Assembly (NCBI GenBank): GCA_016297325.1
Contig: JAEDGW010000105.1
Span: 1-9,098 of the forward strand
Direction: 5' to 3'
From: Coprococcus sp.
Lineage (GTDB): Bacteria; Bacillota; Clostridia; Lachnospirales; Lachnospiraceae
DNA: 9,098 nt
In this document: positions 1 through 6,500 of the stretch, in pieces
How positions within the stretch are numbered: position 1 is the first letter of the stretch
Layout of the letters: each line of letters begins with the position of its first letter
Notes under the pieces: generated by a model
The model's database searches: none
Told to the model about the DNA's origin: nothing
Seen by the model: the letters and a program-made list of their open reading frames with translations, nothing else
Position numbers and translations under genes: made by a program

Positions 1-7
1 AGGATAT

Positions 8-673
8 ATGAAAAAAAAGAATCATTCAGTTTTTAAAGCGATTATCTTTTTGCTTTGTTGCATTATCGTATTTATTTTCACAAAACATTATTACACAAAG
101 AAGATTTCCTCTATAAAAAATGGCAACACCATAATTGAGAAGACCGTTGAATTATCTGGAGAAACTATACAATCTAAAATGGCTAACATAGGAAAACTCG
201 CAACTGCCGAATATACATATACACATGTTGAACACTTCGACAGCTCCAGAACAATTGGCGACTTCAAAATTCCTTTGACAAAATCTTCTTTCATCTATAG
301 TTACGACGGAAGTATAACCGCTGGCATTGATTTTTCAAAAATAAAAGTTGACAAAAACAACTCCCAAAAATCAATCTCGATTATACTACCTGCTCCAGAA
401 ATCATCAGTTCAGAGATTGATCAAAACAGCTTCAAACTTTACGATGAGAAAAAAAATATTTTTAATCCTATAAACGTAACAGATGTTGTATCATCTATTT
501 CTGATTTACAGACAACAGAGGAACAAAACGCTATTGACAAGGGTCTACTCGACAAAGCGAAATCTAACGCAACCACACTTATTGATAATTATATGACCTC
601 ATTTGACATTCCTAAATATACCATAAATATATCATTTGAAGAATCTAGTGATGAAAAAACGGATGCGCAGTAA
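8..673 (+). CDS. DUF4230 family membrane-anchored protein
   Basis: A 221-aa protein of unknown biochemical function. It begins with a basic stretch (MKKKNHS) and a single hydrophobic segment at about residues 8-25, which looks like an uncleaved signal anchor, so the rest should lie outside the membrane. The region at about residues 55-205 resembles the DUF4230 family: a LATAEYTYTHV strand, the FKIPLTKSSFIYSYDGSI block, the AGIDFSKIKV strand, the ILPAPEIISSEID motif and the YDEKKNIFNPI block, followed by a helix rich in K, A and D. The tail is acidic and polar. The ATG at 8 is chosen because AGGA lies just upstream at the window edge and the N-terminus is a typical anchor; the rest of the promoter region is outside the window. 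The family assignment is by recognition of motifs and is fairly secure; the function is unknown. Confidence 0.85.
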   Translation: MKKKNHSVFKAIIFLLCCIIVFIFTKHYYTKKISSIKNGNTIIEKTVELSGETIQSKMANIGKLATAEYTYTHVEHFDSSRTIGDFKIPLTKSSFIYSYDGSITAGIDFSKIKVDKNNSQKSISIILPAPEIISSEIDQNSFKLYDEKKNIFNPINVTDVVSSISDLQTTEEQNAIDKGLLDKAKSNATTLIDNYMTSFDIPKYTINISFEESSDEKTDAQ

Positions 674-695
674 TCACACCACGCATCCGTTTTCT
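654..695. terminator. bidirectional intrinsic terminator
   Basis: A perfect 9-bp stem, ACGGATGCG at 659-667 paired with CGCATCCGT at 682-690, encloses a 14-nt loop. It is preceded by an A run (654-659) and followed by TTTTCT, so it can act as a Rho-independent terminator on both strands. It lies between the convergent genes ending at 673 and 732. The stop codon of the plus-strand gene (671-673) is inside the loop. Confidence 0.85.
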
Positions 696-731
696 CATGT
701 ATGTAATATTTAATTCTAACCTTTTATTTTT

Positions 732-2057
732 TTACAGGGAAGCCTTAGCAAGTTTCGCAGCACACCTTGTAGTTACCTCCAAATAATATGCTGCATCAGC
801 TGTTGACATGCTGTCAGAATCATACGCATCCAGTTTCTGCGCAAAATCTGCATATTTGCTCATATAATCTGTATAATCTGCAAGCATGCTGACCGTGTCG
901 TCTGAATTATCATACTTCTCCATGAACTCTATATACTTGTCAATAAATGCTTCGTAACTATCAAGAAATGCCTTGAGGTCAGAATCAACCACACCCGTAT
1001 TCGCTGACTCTGAGTCAGATTCTTCTGTCATATCTGCTTCCTCGGTTACATTATCAGTATCTTCTTCCGTAAACTCCTCTGTATCCACTGTTTCAGAATC
1101 ATCTGCATCTTCTGTTTCTGAGATTTCTTCTGTCACATCTGTATTTTGCTTTTCTGCACTCTCCTCATTCTCTTTCACCTTATCTGGAGATATGAGATCT
1201 ATGTTCATATCATCACTAGTATAATGTGATAACTTCAGATGGTACCCATCCTCATTATCCGCCTCATAAGAAGTTGAAGTCGTAGCTGAATTCTTGTCAA
1301 ATCCCTTTTTCTTGCAAGAATCAATATAATTGCTGTACACATCATCCGTTATCTTGTCAATGCTGGCATAAAAAGTATCTTTGTCATTTGTCATAACATA
1401 ACCATACTCTGTCTCCGGCTTCGGCAGATATACCGCAATTCCGTCCTCCGGCCATATAAGCTTTCTGTCAGAACTGCTATGTGTCGAGGATTTACCTCGG
1501 TGGCTTGCGCCAAAAGGTACGATAAGAACAAATGCCAGAATAGCCAGTGCCATGTATATGAATTTCTTCTTTTCCTTTATTATCTGCATTCCCATAAGCC
1601 ATGAGACTGCAAACAATCCGGTCTGGATAAGCGCTATTATTCCCGACAATATATGTCCTGCCGAGAACGAGCTTATCATCGCGATCAGACATATAAATAC
1701 AAATATTACAGTCACCTTGCTGAACTTGCTCTTCCTGTAAGCCTTCTGTTCTTCCTTCTTTTCGTTCCGTGCCTCCCGCTCATTTTCATTTGCCATTCTG
1801 GCATATTCCATTTCCTTATATGTGTTGCTCTTGACCTTTTCAATCTGAACCGCATCACTGTCAACAATCTTTTCTTTGTCCCCACAATAAGGGCAGATAT
1901 ACTCCCCTTTATCCGCATCAACCTCCAGATCTCCGTTACAATTCTTACATTTCAACTTAATCATACGTGCTCCGGATGGTGTTTCACATTTGTTGCCACA
2001 TTTAGGGCAAAATGCTGTACCATCTGGAATATTTGCTCCACATTTGCTACAAAACAT
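732..2057 (-). CDS. zinc-ribbon membrane protein with DUF6591-like domain
   Basis: A 441-aa protein. Two zinc ribbons come first: Cys3, Cys6, Cys17, Cys20 (FCSKCGANIPDGTAFCPKCG) and Cys37, Cys40, Cys55, Cys58. A charged helix (about 75-113) leads into three hydrophobic segments at about 115-134, 137-158 and 165-183. After a Ser/His-rich linker, a region at about 199-293 (IWPEDGIAVYLPKPETEYG, YIDSCKKKGF, SYEADNEDGYHLKL) resembles DUF6591. Residues 295-358 are a low-complexity Glu/Asp/Ser/Thr linker, and 359-441 form a helical tail (DSYEAFIDKYIEFMEKY, LADYTDYMSKYA) also typical of that family. I start at the ATG at 2057, not the in-frame ATG at 2132, because AGGAG lies 8 nt upstream and the zinc ribbon then begins at residue 1. 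It is downstream of and co-oriented with the merR-like gene. The role is unknown. Confidence 0.85.
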   Translation of the reverse strand: MFCSKCGANIPDGTAFCPKCGNKCETPSGARMIKLKCKNCNGDLEVDADKGEYICPYCGDKEKIVDSDAVQIEKVKSNTYKEMEYARMANENEREARNEKKEEQKAYRKSKFSKVTVIFVFICLIAMISSFSAGHILSGIIALIQTGLFAVSWLMGMQIIKEKKKFIYMALAILAFVLIVPFGASHRGKSSTHSSSDRKLIWPEDGIAVYLPKPETEYGYVMTNDKDTFYASIDKITDDVYSNYIDSCKKKGFDKNSATTSTSYEADNEDGYHLKLSHYTSDDMNIDLISPDKVKENEESAEKQNTDVTEEISETEDADDSETVDTEEFTEEDTDNVTEEADMTEESDSESANTGVVDSDLKAFLDSYEAFIDKYIEFMEKYDNSDDTVSMLADYTDYMSKYADFAQKLDAYDSDSMSTADAAYYLEVTTRCAAKLAKASL

Positions 2058-2065
2058 ATTCTTTT

Positions 2066-2070
2066 CTCCT
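2066..2070 (-). promoter_or_regulatory. ribosome binding site fixing the zinc-ribbon protein start
   Basis: On the minus strand AGGAG is followed by 8 nt and then ATG at 2057. The upstream in-frame ATG at 2132 would add 25 residues with no family resemblance, so this site decides the start. Confidence 0.75.
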
Positions 2071-2183
2071 CTCCAATGAACACCAGCCATGCAGAATCTC
2101 ATTTGGCAATGACTAATGCACCCTGTCATCAAGAGTTAGCTCGATGACCTGCATACGCCCCAGCCCGCATCCTTATCTGCATA

Positions 2184-2206
2184 TCAAGTTTTCATAGAAA
2201 ACTTGA
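2184..2206. repeat. perfect 10-3-10 inverted repeat
   Basis: TCAAGTTTTC at 2184-2193 and GAAAACTTGA at 2197-2206 are exact reverse complements around a central ATA. It begins 7 nt beyond the stop codon of the merR-like gene and lies about 126 nt upstream of the zinc-ribbon gene start. No T-run follows it on the minus strand and the stem is AT-rich, so it is a poor terminator. A regulator-binding operator for the downstream gene is the more likely use, but no clear promoter could be placed next to it. Confidence 0.6.
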
Positions 2207-2213
2207 CACATAC

Positions 2214-2549
2214 TTATAATTTCTCAATCATCTCATACGCCTGCTCTATGTACTCGTCTATCTCTACCTTCCTCTGTCTGAGTTTTGTTATATGTATATC
2301 CACCGCTCTTCTCACCTCATCTTTGCTCATGTTTTCGAGCTCGGTTATCTCCTTGATTGAAAACTCCAAATTCTGAAGAAGCCTTATCATCCGAACCCGG
2401 TCCTGTGCATTCGAATCATACAACAGATAACCTCTTTCATTTTTTGCAGCTGCTGTCATAAGCCCTGCCTTTTCATATCCCTGAATTGCCCTCCTGCTCA
2501 CTCCCGTGTGTTCACACAACTCCCTCAGTGTCTCCAATGCTGTTATCAC
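2214..2549 (-). CDS. small MerR-family transcriptional regulator
   Basis: A 111-aa DNA-binding protein. The MerR winged helix-turn-helix is at about residues 5-50: LRELCEHTGVSRRAIQGYEKAGL, then the wing ending in GYLLYDSNAQDRVRMI, the family's usual RxY/YxxxxxxRL-type block. Residues 53-75 (LLQNLEFSIKEITEL) match the second helical pair, and 78-111 form an amphipathic dimerisation helix. There is no C-terminal effector domain and only one Cys (Cys12), so it is unlikely to be a metal sensor of the classical MerR type. The start is GTG at 2549, with GAGG only 2 nt upstream; a TTG at 2537 is an alternative. It has its own promoter with a palindromic site, suggesting autoregulation, and could also control the zinc-ribbon gene 156 nt downstream. 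The effector is unknown. Confidence 0.85.
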   Translation of the reverse strand: MITALETLRELCEHTGVSRRAIQGYEKAGLMTAAAKNERGYLLYDSNAQDRVRMIRLLQNLEFSIKEITELENMSKDEVRRAVDIHITKLRQRKVEIDEYIEQAYEMIEKL

Positions 2550-2574
2550 CGCCTCACTTCGACATATTTCTTAC

Positions 2575-2602
2575 ATTAAAATTGCACGTTACGTGCAGTC
2601 AA
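2575..2602 (-). promoter_or_regulatory. promoter of the merR-like gene
   Basis: On the minus strand TTGACT (complement of 2597-2602) and TTTAAT (complement of 2575-2580) are separated by 16 nt, each one mismatch from the sigma-A consensus. Transcription would begin near 2568, giving a leader of about 19 nt before the GTG at 2549. Confidence 0.65.
2583..2597. promoter_or_regulatory. palindromic operator, probably for the MerR-like regulator
   Basis: TGCACGT and ACGTGCA flank a single central base, giving a 7-1-7 perfect palindrome. It fills the spacer between the -35 and -10 of the merR-like promoter and overlaps the last base of the -35 box. MerR-family proteins typically bind dyads placed inside the promoter spacer, often with ACGT cores, so autoregulation is the natural reading. 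The assignment is inferred from position and symmetry. Confidence 0.6.
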
Positions 2603-2694
2603 CATGCGATGTGAACATATCGCTTATGTCATGCTCTGGTGGGATTATCGCACAGGATTTTCAAAAGTGGATTTGTGAATGCAGGTTTCAGAAG

Positions 2695-2745
2695 TTACAC
2701 CCTGTTACTCCGGATATGGCACTTTACACCCTGTTACTCCGGATA
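2695..2745. repeat. two exact 22-nt direct repeats, 29-bp period
   Basis: An identical 22-nt unit beginning TTACACCCTG and ending CTCCGGATA occurs at 2695-2716 and 2724-2745, separated by the 7-nt spacer TGGCACT. The copies lie in the intergenic stretch, about 67 to 117 nt upstream of the -35 box of the small-gene operon. They could be paired binding sites for an activator or a short local duplication. Two units with a 7-nt spacer do not make a CRISPR array. Confidence 0.8.
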
Positions 2746-2811
2746 ATATGTTTTTTAATTATACACTTTGTATATTTTTCTAAAGCTTTTATTAAATAAG
2801 TTCACTTTAAC

Positions 2812-2840
2812 TTGACAACAATATATATACACTATATTCT
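2812..2840 (+). promoter_or_regulatory. strong sigma-A-type promoter of the small-gene operon
   Basis: A perfect TTGACA at 2812-2817 and TATTCT at 2835-2840 are separated by exactly 17 nt, with AT-rich sequence upstream (about 2748-2800) that could serve as an UP element. Transcription should begin near 2847, leaving a leader of about 80 nt before the ATG at 2926. An open frame running from 2812 would begin inside the -35 box, which argues against that start. Confidence 0.75.
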
Positions 2841-2925
2841 CATACCAATATTTACTATCGTTTACAGTTTTTCTTGGCTATTCATATCTAATCATTCATG
2901 TTATACTACAGAGAAAGGCAATTGT

Positions 2926-3153
2926 ATGATCTTTAACGAAATTGACACCCCTTTTATTTTTCCTTCTTACAATTTAAGTAAACGGGAAAAAGCAAAAATT
3001 GAACACGAAATCAATACCAGTTATCTCAAATATAACGGACAGGAATTTTGTGTCCACTACTCTTACGGATTTGACAATATAAGTTACAAATATTTCTTTG
3101 AAAACCATGGCTACAATAATTATAATATCTACTCAAAGAAATATAATATTTAA
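2926..3153 (+). CDS. small hypothetical protein, 75 aa
   Basis: A 75-aa protein starting MIFNEIDTPFIFPSYNL. The ATG at 2926 is chosen because AGAAAGG lies 7 nt upstream and the strong promoter lies 80-115 nt before it; an extension to 2812 would overlap the promoter. The chain is soluble-looking, with a charged helix (SKREKAKIEHEINTSYL, about residues 18-34) followed by alternating short strands rich in Tyr, Asn and Phe (VHYSYGFDNISYKYFFENHG) and a basic tail. I have only a vague memory of similar short proteins in Lachnospiraceae and do not assign a family or function. It shares a transcript with the next small gene, 19 nt downstream. Low GC compared with the large minus-strand genes fits an accessory locus. 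Confidence 0.7.
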   Translation: MIFNEIDTPFIFPSYNLSKREKAKIEHEINTSYLKYNGQEFCVHYSYGFDNISYKYFFENHGYNNYNIYSKKYNI

Positions 3154-3156
3154 CAT

Positions 3157-3164
3157 AAAGGAGG
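3157..3164 (+). promoter_or_regulatory. consensus ribosome binding site of second small gene
   Basis: AAAGGAGG lies 8 nt before the ATG at 3173. It is the strongest ribosome binding site in the window and rules out the longer in-frame start at 3098, which overlaps the previous gene. Confidence 0.85.
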
Positions 3165-3172
3165 AAGCATCC

Positions 3173-3400
3173 ATGGAATCTCTTATCTACAGATTAAATA
3201 CAATACCAAATTCCTATTATGAATTTATTGATAGTGTCGTTTCGTATGCAAGCGCCAGCAACGAACACTATACTCTACTGATGTGCTATCTTGACAGCAA
3301 TCCAACTGCAACACCTTCTGATATTATAAAATTCATATCCTTACAGCCAGATTTTTTTGATGATGAGGTACCCGCTGAAACTGATGAGCTTGTTTGTTAG
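3173..3400 (+). CDS. small acidic hypothetical protein, 75 aa
   Basis: A 75-aa protein, MESLIYRLNTIPNSYYEFID at its start. It appears mostly helical: a first helix at about 2-9, a second at 13-28 (NSYYEFIDSVVSYASA), a third at 31-42 (EHYTLLMCYLDS), then TPSDIIKFISLQPDFF and a strongly acidic tail (DDEVPAETDE). No signal peptide, membrane segment or known catalytic motif is visible. Its start is fixed by a consensus ribosome binding site. It follows the other 75-aa gene by 19 nt with no promoter between, so the two are almost certainly cotranscribed and may act together, though this is inference. Family and function are not recognised; the size and acidity would fit a binding partner or inhibitor-type protein. 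Confidence 0.75.
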   Translation: MESLIYRLNTIPNSYYEFIDSVVSYASASNEHYTLLMCYLDSNPTATPSDIIKFISLQPDFFDDEVPAETDELVC

Positions 3401-3405
3401 GACTT

Positions 3406-3456
3406 AAAAAAGCTGACGTCCCTGCAGTTTTTCCCACTGCAGGCTGCCAGCCCTTT
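3406..3456. terminator. hairpin terminator between convergent operons
   Basis: CCTGCAGT at 3421-3428 pairs perfectly with ACTGCAGG at 3436-3443 around a 7-nt loop, with an outer GCTG (3412-3415)/CAGC (3448-3451) stem and an internal loop. On the minus strand it is followed by a run of six T, making a convincing terminator for the kinase operon that ends at 3543. On the plus strand the following CCTTTCTAT is a weaker T-tract, so termination of the small-gene operon is probable but less certain. Confidence 0.7.
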
Positions 3457-3542
3457 CTATCAAGTCATCATTAAGTAGCTATATTTTTCATCACATTATT
3501 GTCCTGTTTATCGGCTCTATTTTCTATCAATCCATTATGTGA

Positions 3543-6500
3543 TTACAATCCCTCACTCTCCATAATCTCCCTCAGTTCCTCCCTCTTTCTGACAAATGCC
3601 GCCAGATCACCATTTTTTTCACATACCTTCACAGCTCTTCCCAGCCATTTAAGACACTTATCTTTATCGTCAAGCTCCAGATAAACATTTGCCGCCGGTA
3701 TCATCAGATAGTTTATCAGGTCTAGTTCGGACTCACATGAATTTTCATAGATCTTCTGCGCACTGCGTATGCTTCTTTCCGCACGTTGTATATCGGGTTC
3801 TATGTACGTATAAAACCAGGCTTTCGCCATAAAATACGCATGCCTGTTCTGATGATTCAGCTGCACATTCTGCCAATCCGTATGTCGAATATTTGCTGAC
3901 CTCTGATCTGCCCCACGGAAGTACACTATCTGCTCATCCACATCGTCCATAACCTGCTTTGCATGGTTTAATATATTGATAATTTCTCTCCTCGCCGTAA
4001 GCCTTGCCAGGTCATGTTCATAATCTGCCGACCTTACCAGATACGTTGCCTTTGCTATGAGATCCGCCGCAAGCCTGCATCCGGCAGACGCCGAGTCTGA
4101 CTGTCCGTAGAATTTTATCGCCAGATTCATGGTTTTCATCTGCCTTTCAAGCAGTTCTTTTTCATCGTCATCTTCCGGAATAAAACAGCCGCCAAGCAGG
4201 CTGTCTATAAAGTCTGTCCACACATCAAATACAAACCCTTTGATATAAGGCTCCTTTGTCTGTGACCAGTTATCCAGAAAATGAAGTATTTTCTCTGAAA
4301 CCTGAAGCGCTCCTCTGTCTGTGTATATGTGCGCCATACGGTCTGCGATATTCACAAGGTCTTCGTCAGAAACCGGTGCAAATCCACTTTTATGATGTTC
4401 ACCACAACCACACAGCCGCTCCAGCACTGTCCTGCCATGTCTTAATATAAATTTTTCATTCTCTATAGCTGTACCAGCTATGATCTGTGCAGCGAGTGTA
4501 AGATATTCTCCAGATGATTCAAGACCGTCTATCATAAGACAGCCATTTGCCACCGCCGCTCCATATGTTTCCCATCGGCGAAATCCTGTTTCCATCCGCT
4601 CCTGTACCAATAAGTCTGTAATACGTCTCACAATTTCTGCAGCAATTCCCAGATCTGTATGACCGCATGTACTCATCATTCCGGTGCTCTGCAATGTCTC
4701 CACATATGAATCTTTTCTCAGACACCGCCCATACATCTGCCGCACAGCCTGTGAGATAACCGGATGCAGTGCAAATCTGACACTCCGACGCCCCTCAGAC
4801 CAATCATCTTCTCTGCCATAACGCTCAATCCAGCCACCGTCTGCCAGATCATTTGCCACGTTCAGGATACTGCGGTCTGCTATACCTGCCAGATCATGAG
4901 CATATATCCCATTATCTCCAAATAGCGCCAAAGTCAAAAGTACTCCCCGGCAGACAGCGTCCAGACAGTCAACATCAAACAGCCTGGCGATAAACTCCGT
5001 CATATGCCCATATAAAAGTCTGCCGTCTATAGTGCAGCCCGTTTTCACACTGTCAAGTGCAGCAAATCCGCTTTCTTCAATAAGTTCATTTGCTGCATCT
5101 ATAGTCATGTATCCCCTTTTTATCTGTCTGGCAATAAGCGTCAGCATGAGAGTGTGTCCATGCACACTTTCTATAAGGCTGTCCAGCTTTTTCCCAGATA
5201 TCGCATTTTCAAATAATCCGGTTTTGCCGCACTTTTTCCCCATCAGGTTTCGCAGCATAAGTTCATACATATCTTTCCTGTCCGCAAGCACACCTACTCT
5301 GAGCACATCATAGCACTCCGGAACATTTTCACTTCTTGTCACTACTACAAGGCGGCAGCCGGCATTTATAAGTTCAGCAAGTTCCTCCTCATAGCCGGGT
5401 TCGTAATTGTCAATTACAGCCACACACGAAAGATGTTCACCGGCAAGACACATCTTAAGTCTTCTGAGCTTTCTCCGGAAATAATCTGTCAGTGATTCAT
5501 CCTTATGTCTGCTGACCGTATTTATATAAAACTCTCTATCGTTGCACACAGTCTCCACAACAGAACCGGCAAATCCAAGATATAGCACAACATCCATGTG
5601 ATTCCTGTTGTCTGCAGCAAACCGTCTGACAATTGTGCTTTTACCTATCCCGCCCATTCCTGTCACATATACGCAGGGTCTGTTTTCATCAGCGAGCCAA
5701 TCCGCAAGGAATTGCAGTTCCTCTGACCTGCCGACGATATTCTCCGCACCAAATACCGTCCCCGACTTGACATACATTTTCGACTCATCCGCATCTGCAT
5801 ACAGCTTGTCAAGCACTTCTGCCAGTTCATGCATACTCTGATATCTGTCCCTGTACGACCTCGCCAGGGTTCTGTGTAAAACATCTGTGATACATTCTGC
5901 CAGCCCGTCACGGTATGTATGTCCGTCAGGCATTCTTTTGTCCACATTACCTGTGGCATCAGCACCGCAACCAGCGCCCTGACACATATGTCTGCCGAAA
6001 AGCCAGCCGTCCATGTCGTATGCAGCGTCATCGTCACAATCCAACACACCGGGCGGACGTCCAAAAAGCAGATAAAACAGCACAGCGCCCACTCCATATA
6101 CGTCCGTCCACGGACCTATGTGACTTATATCACCTATTTTCTGCTCATATGCCGCAAATTCCGGGGTATACCGAAGCGATACCACCGAATCAAAATCAAA
6201 CAGCTGCACCCAGTCGCTTCCGCCTTCAAGCACAAGCACATTTTCCGGCTTTATATCCAGATACAGATATCCCGCAGCATGCAAATGCTCCAGAGCATGT
6301 GCCAGCCCCCTGACCGCCCCTATGACATCCCGCAGATTCTCCGGTTTCATTTTGTCAAGAGTAGTTCCTTCCTGATAAGTCGTCGTGATATAGACAGCAT
6401 TTTCCGTCTCATGCATTTCATATGTATTCACAATTCTGTTTGTAAGGCCTGCTGTTACAAAAAGCTCATTGTTCAGATCAAATACACGGCGGGCGTCTGC

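Noticed and set aside
973..1224. Plus-strand Ser/Val-rich open frame of 83 codons
   Set aside because: It is the complement of the acidic low-complexity linker of the zinc-ribbon protein, so its composition is a by-product of GAA/GAT/TCT codons.
1653..2147. Plus-strand open frame of 164 codons
   Set aside because: It lies opposite the zinc ribbons and charged helix of the minus-strand gene and has no ribosome binding site or family resemblance.
2203..2220. TTGACA and TATAAT on the plus strand
   Set aside because: They are only 6 nt apart, far too close for a promoter, and TATAAT overlaps the merR-like stop region.
2695..2745. Possible CRISPR array
   Set aside because: Only two copies, the unit is 22 nt and the spacer only 7 nt; no cas gene is nearby.
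2506..2799. Plus-strand open frame of 97 codons across the merR-like promoter
   Set aside because: It starts antisense to the merR-like gene, spans its promoter and the direct repeats, and has no ribosome binding site or motif.
2899..2907. Extended -10 motif TGTTATACT as a second promoter for the small genes
   Set aside because: No reasonable -35 box is found at 16-18 nt, and the start would fall about 12 nt before the ATG, leaving almost no leader. It may still add weak activity.
2812..2925. N-terminal extension of the first small gene from a TTG at 2812
   Set aside because: The TTG is part of a perfect -35 box, the promoter's start site would lie downstream of it, and a good ribosome binding site precedes the ATG at 2926.
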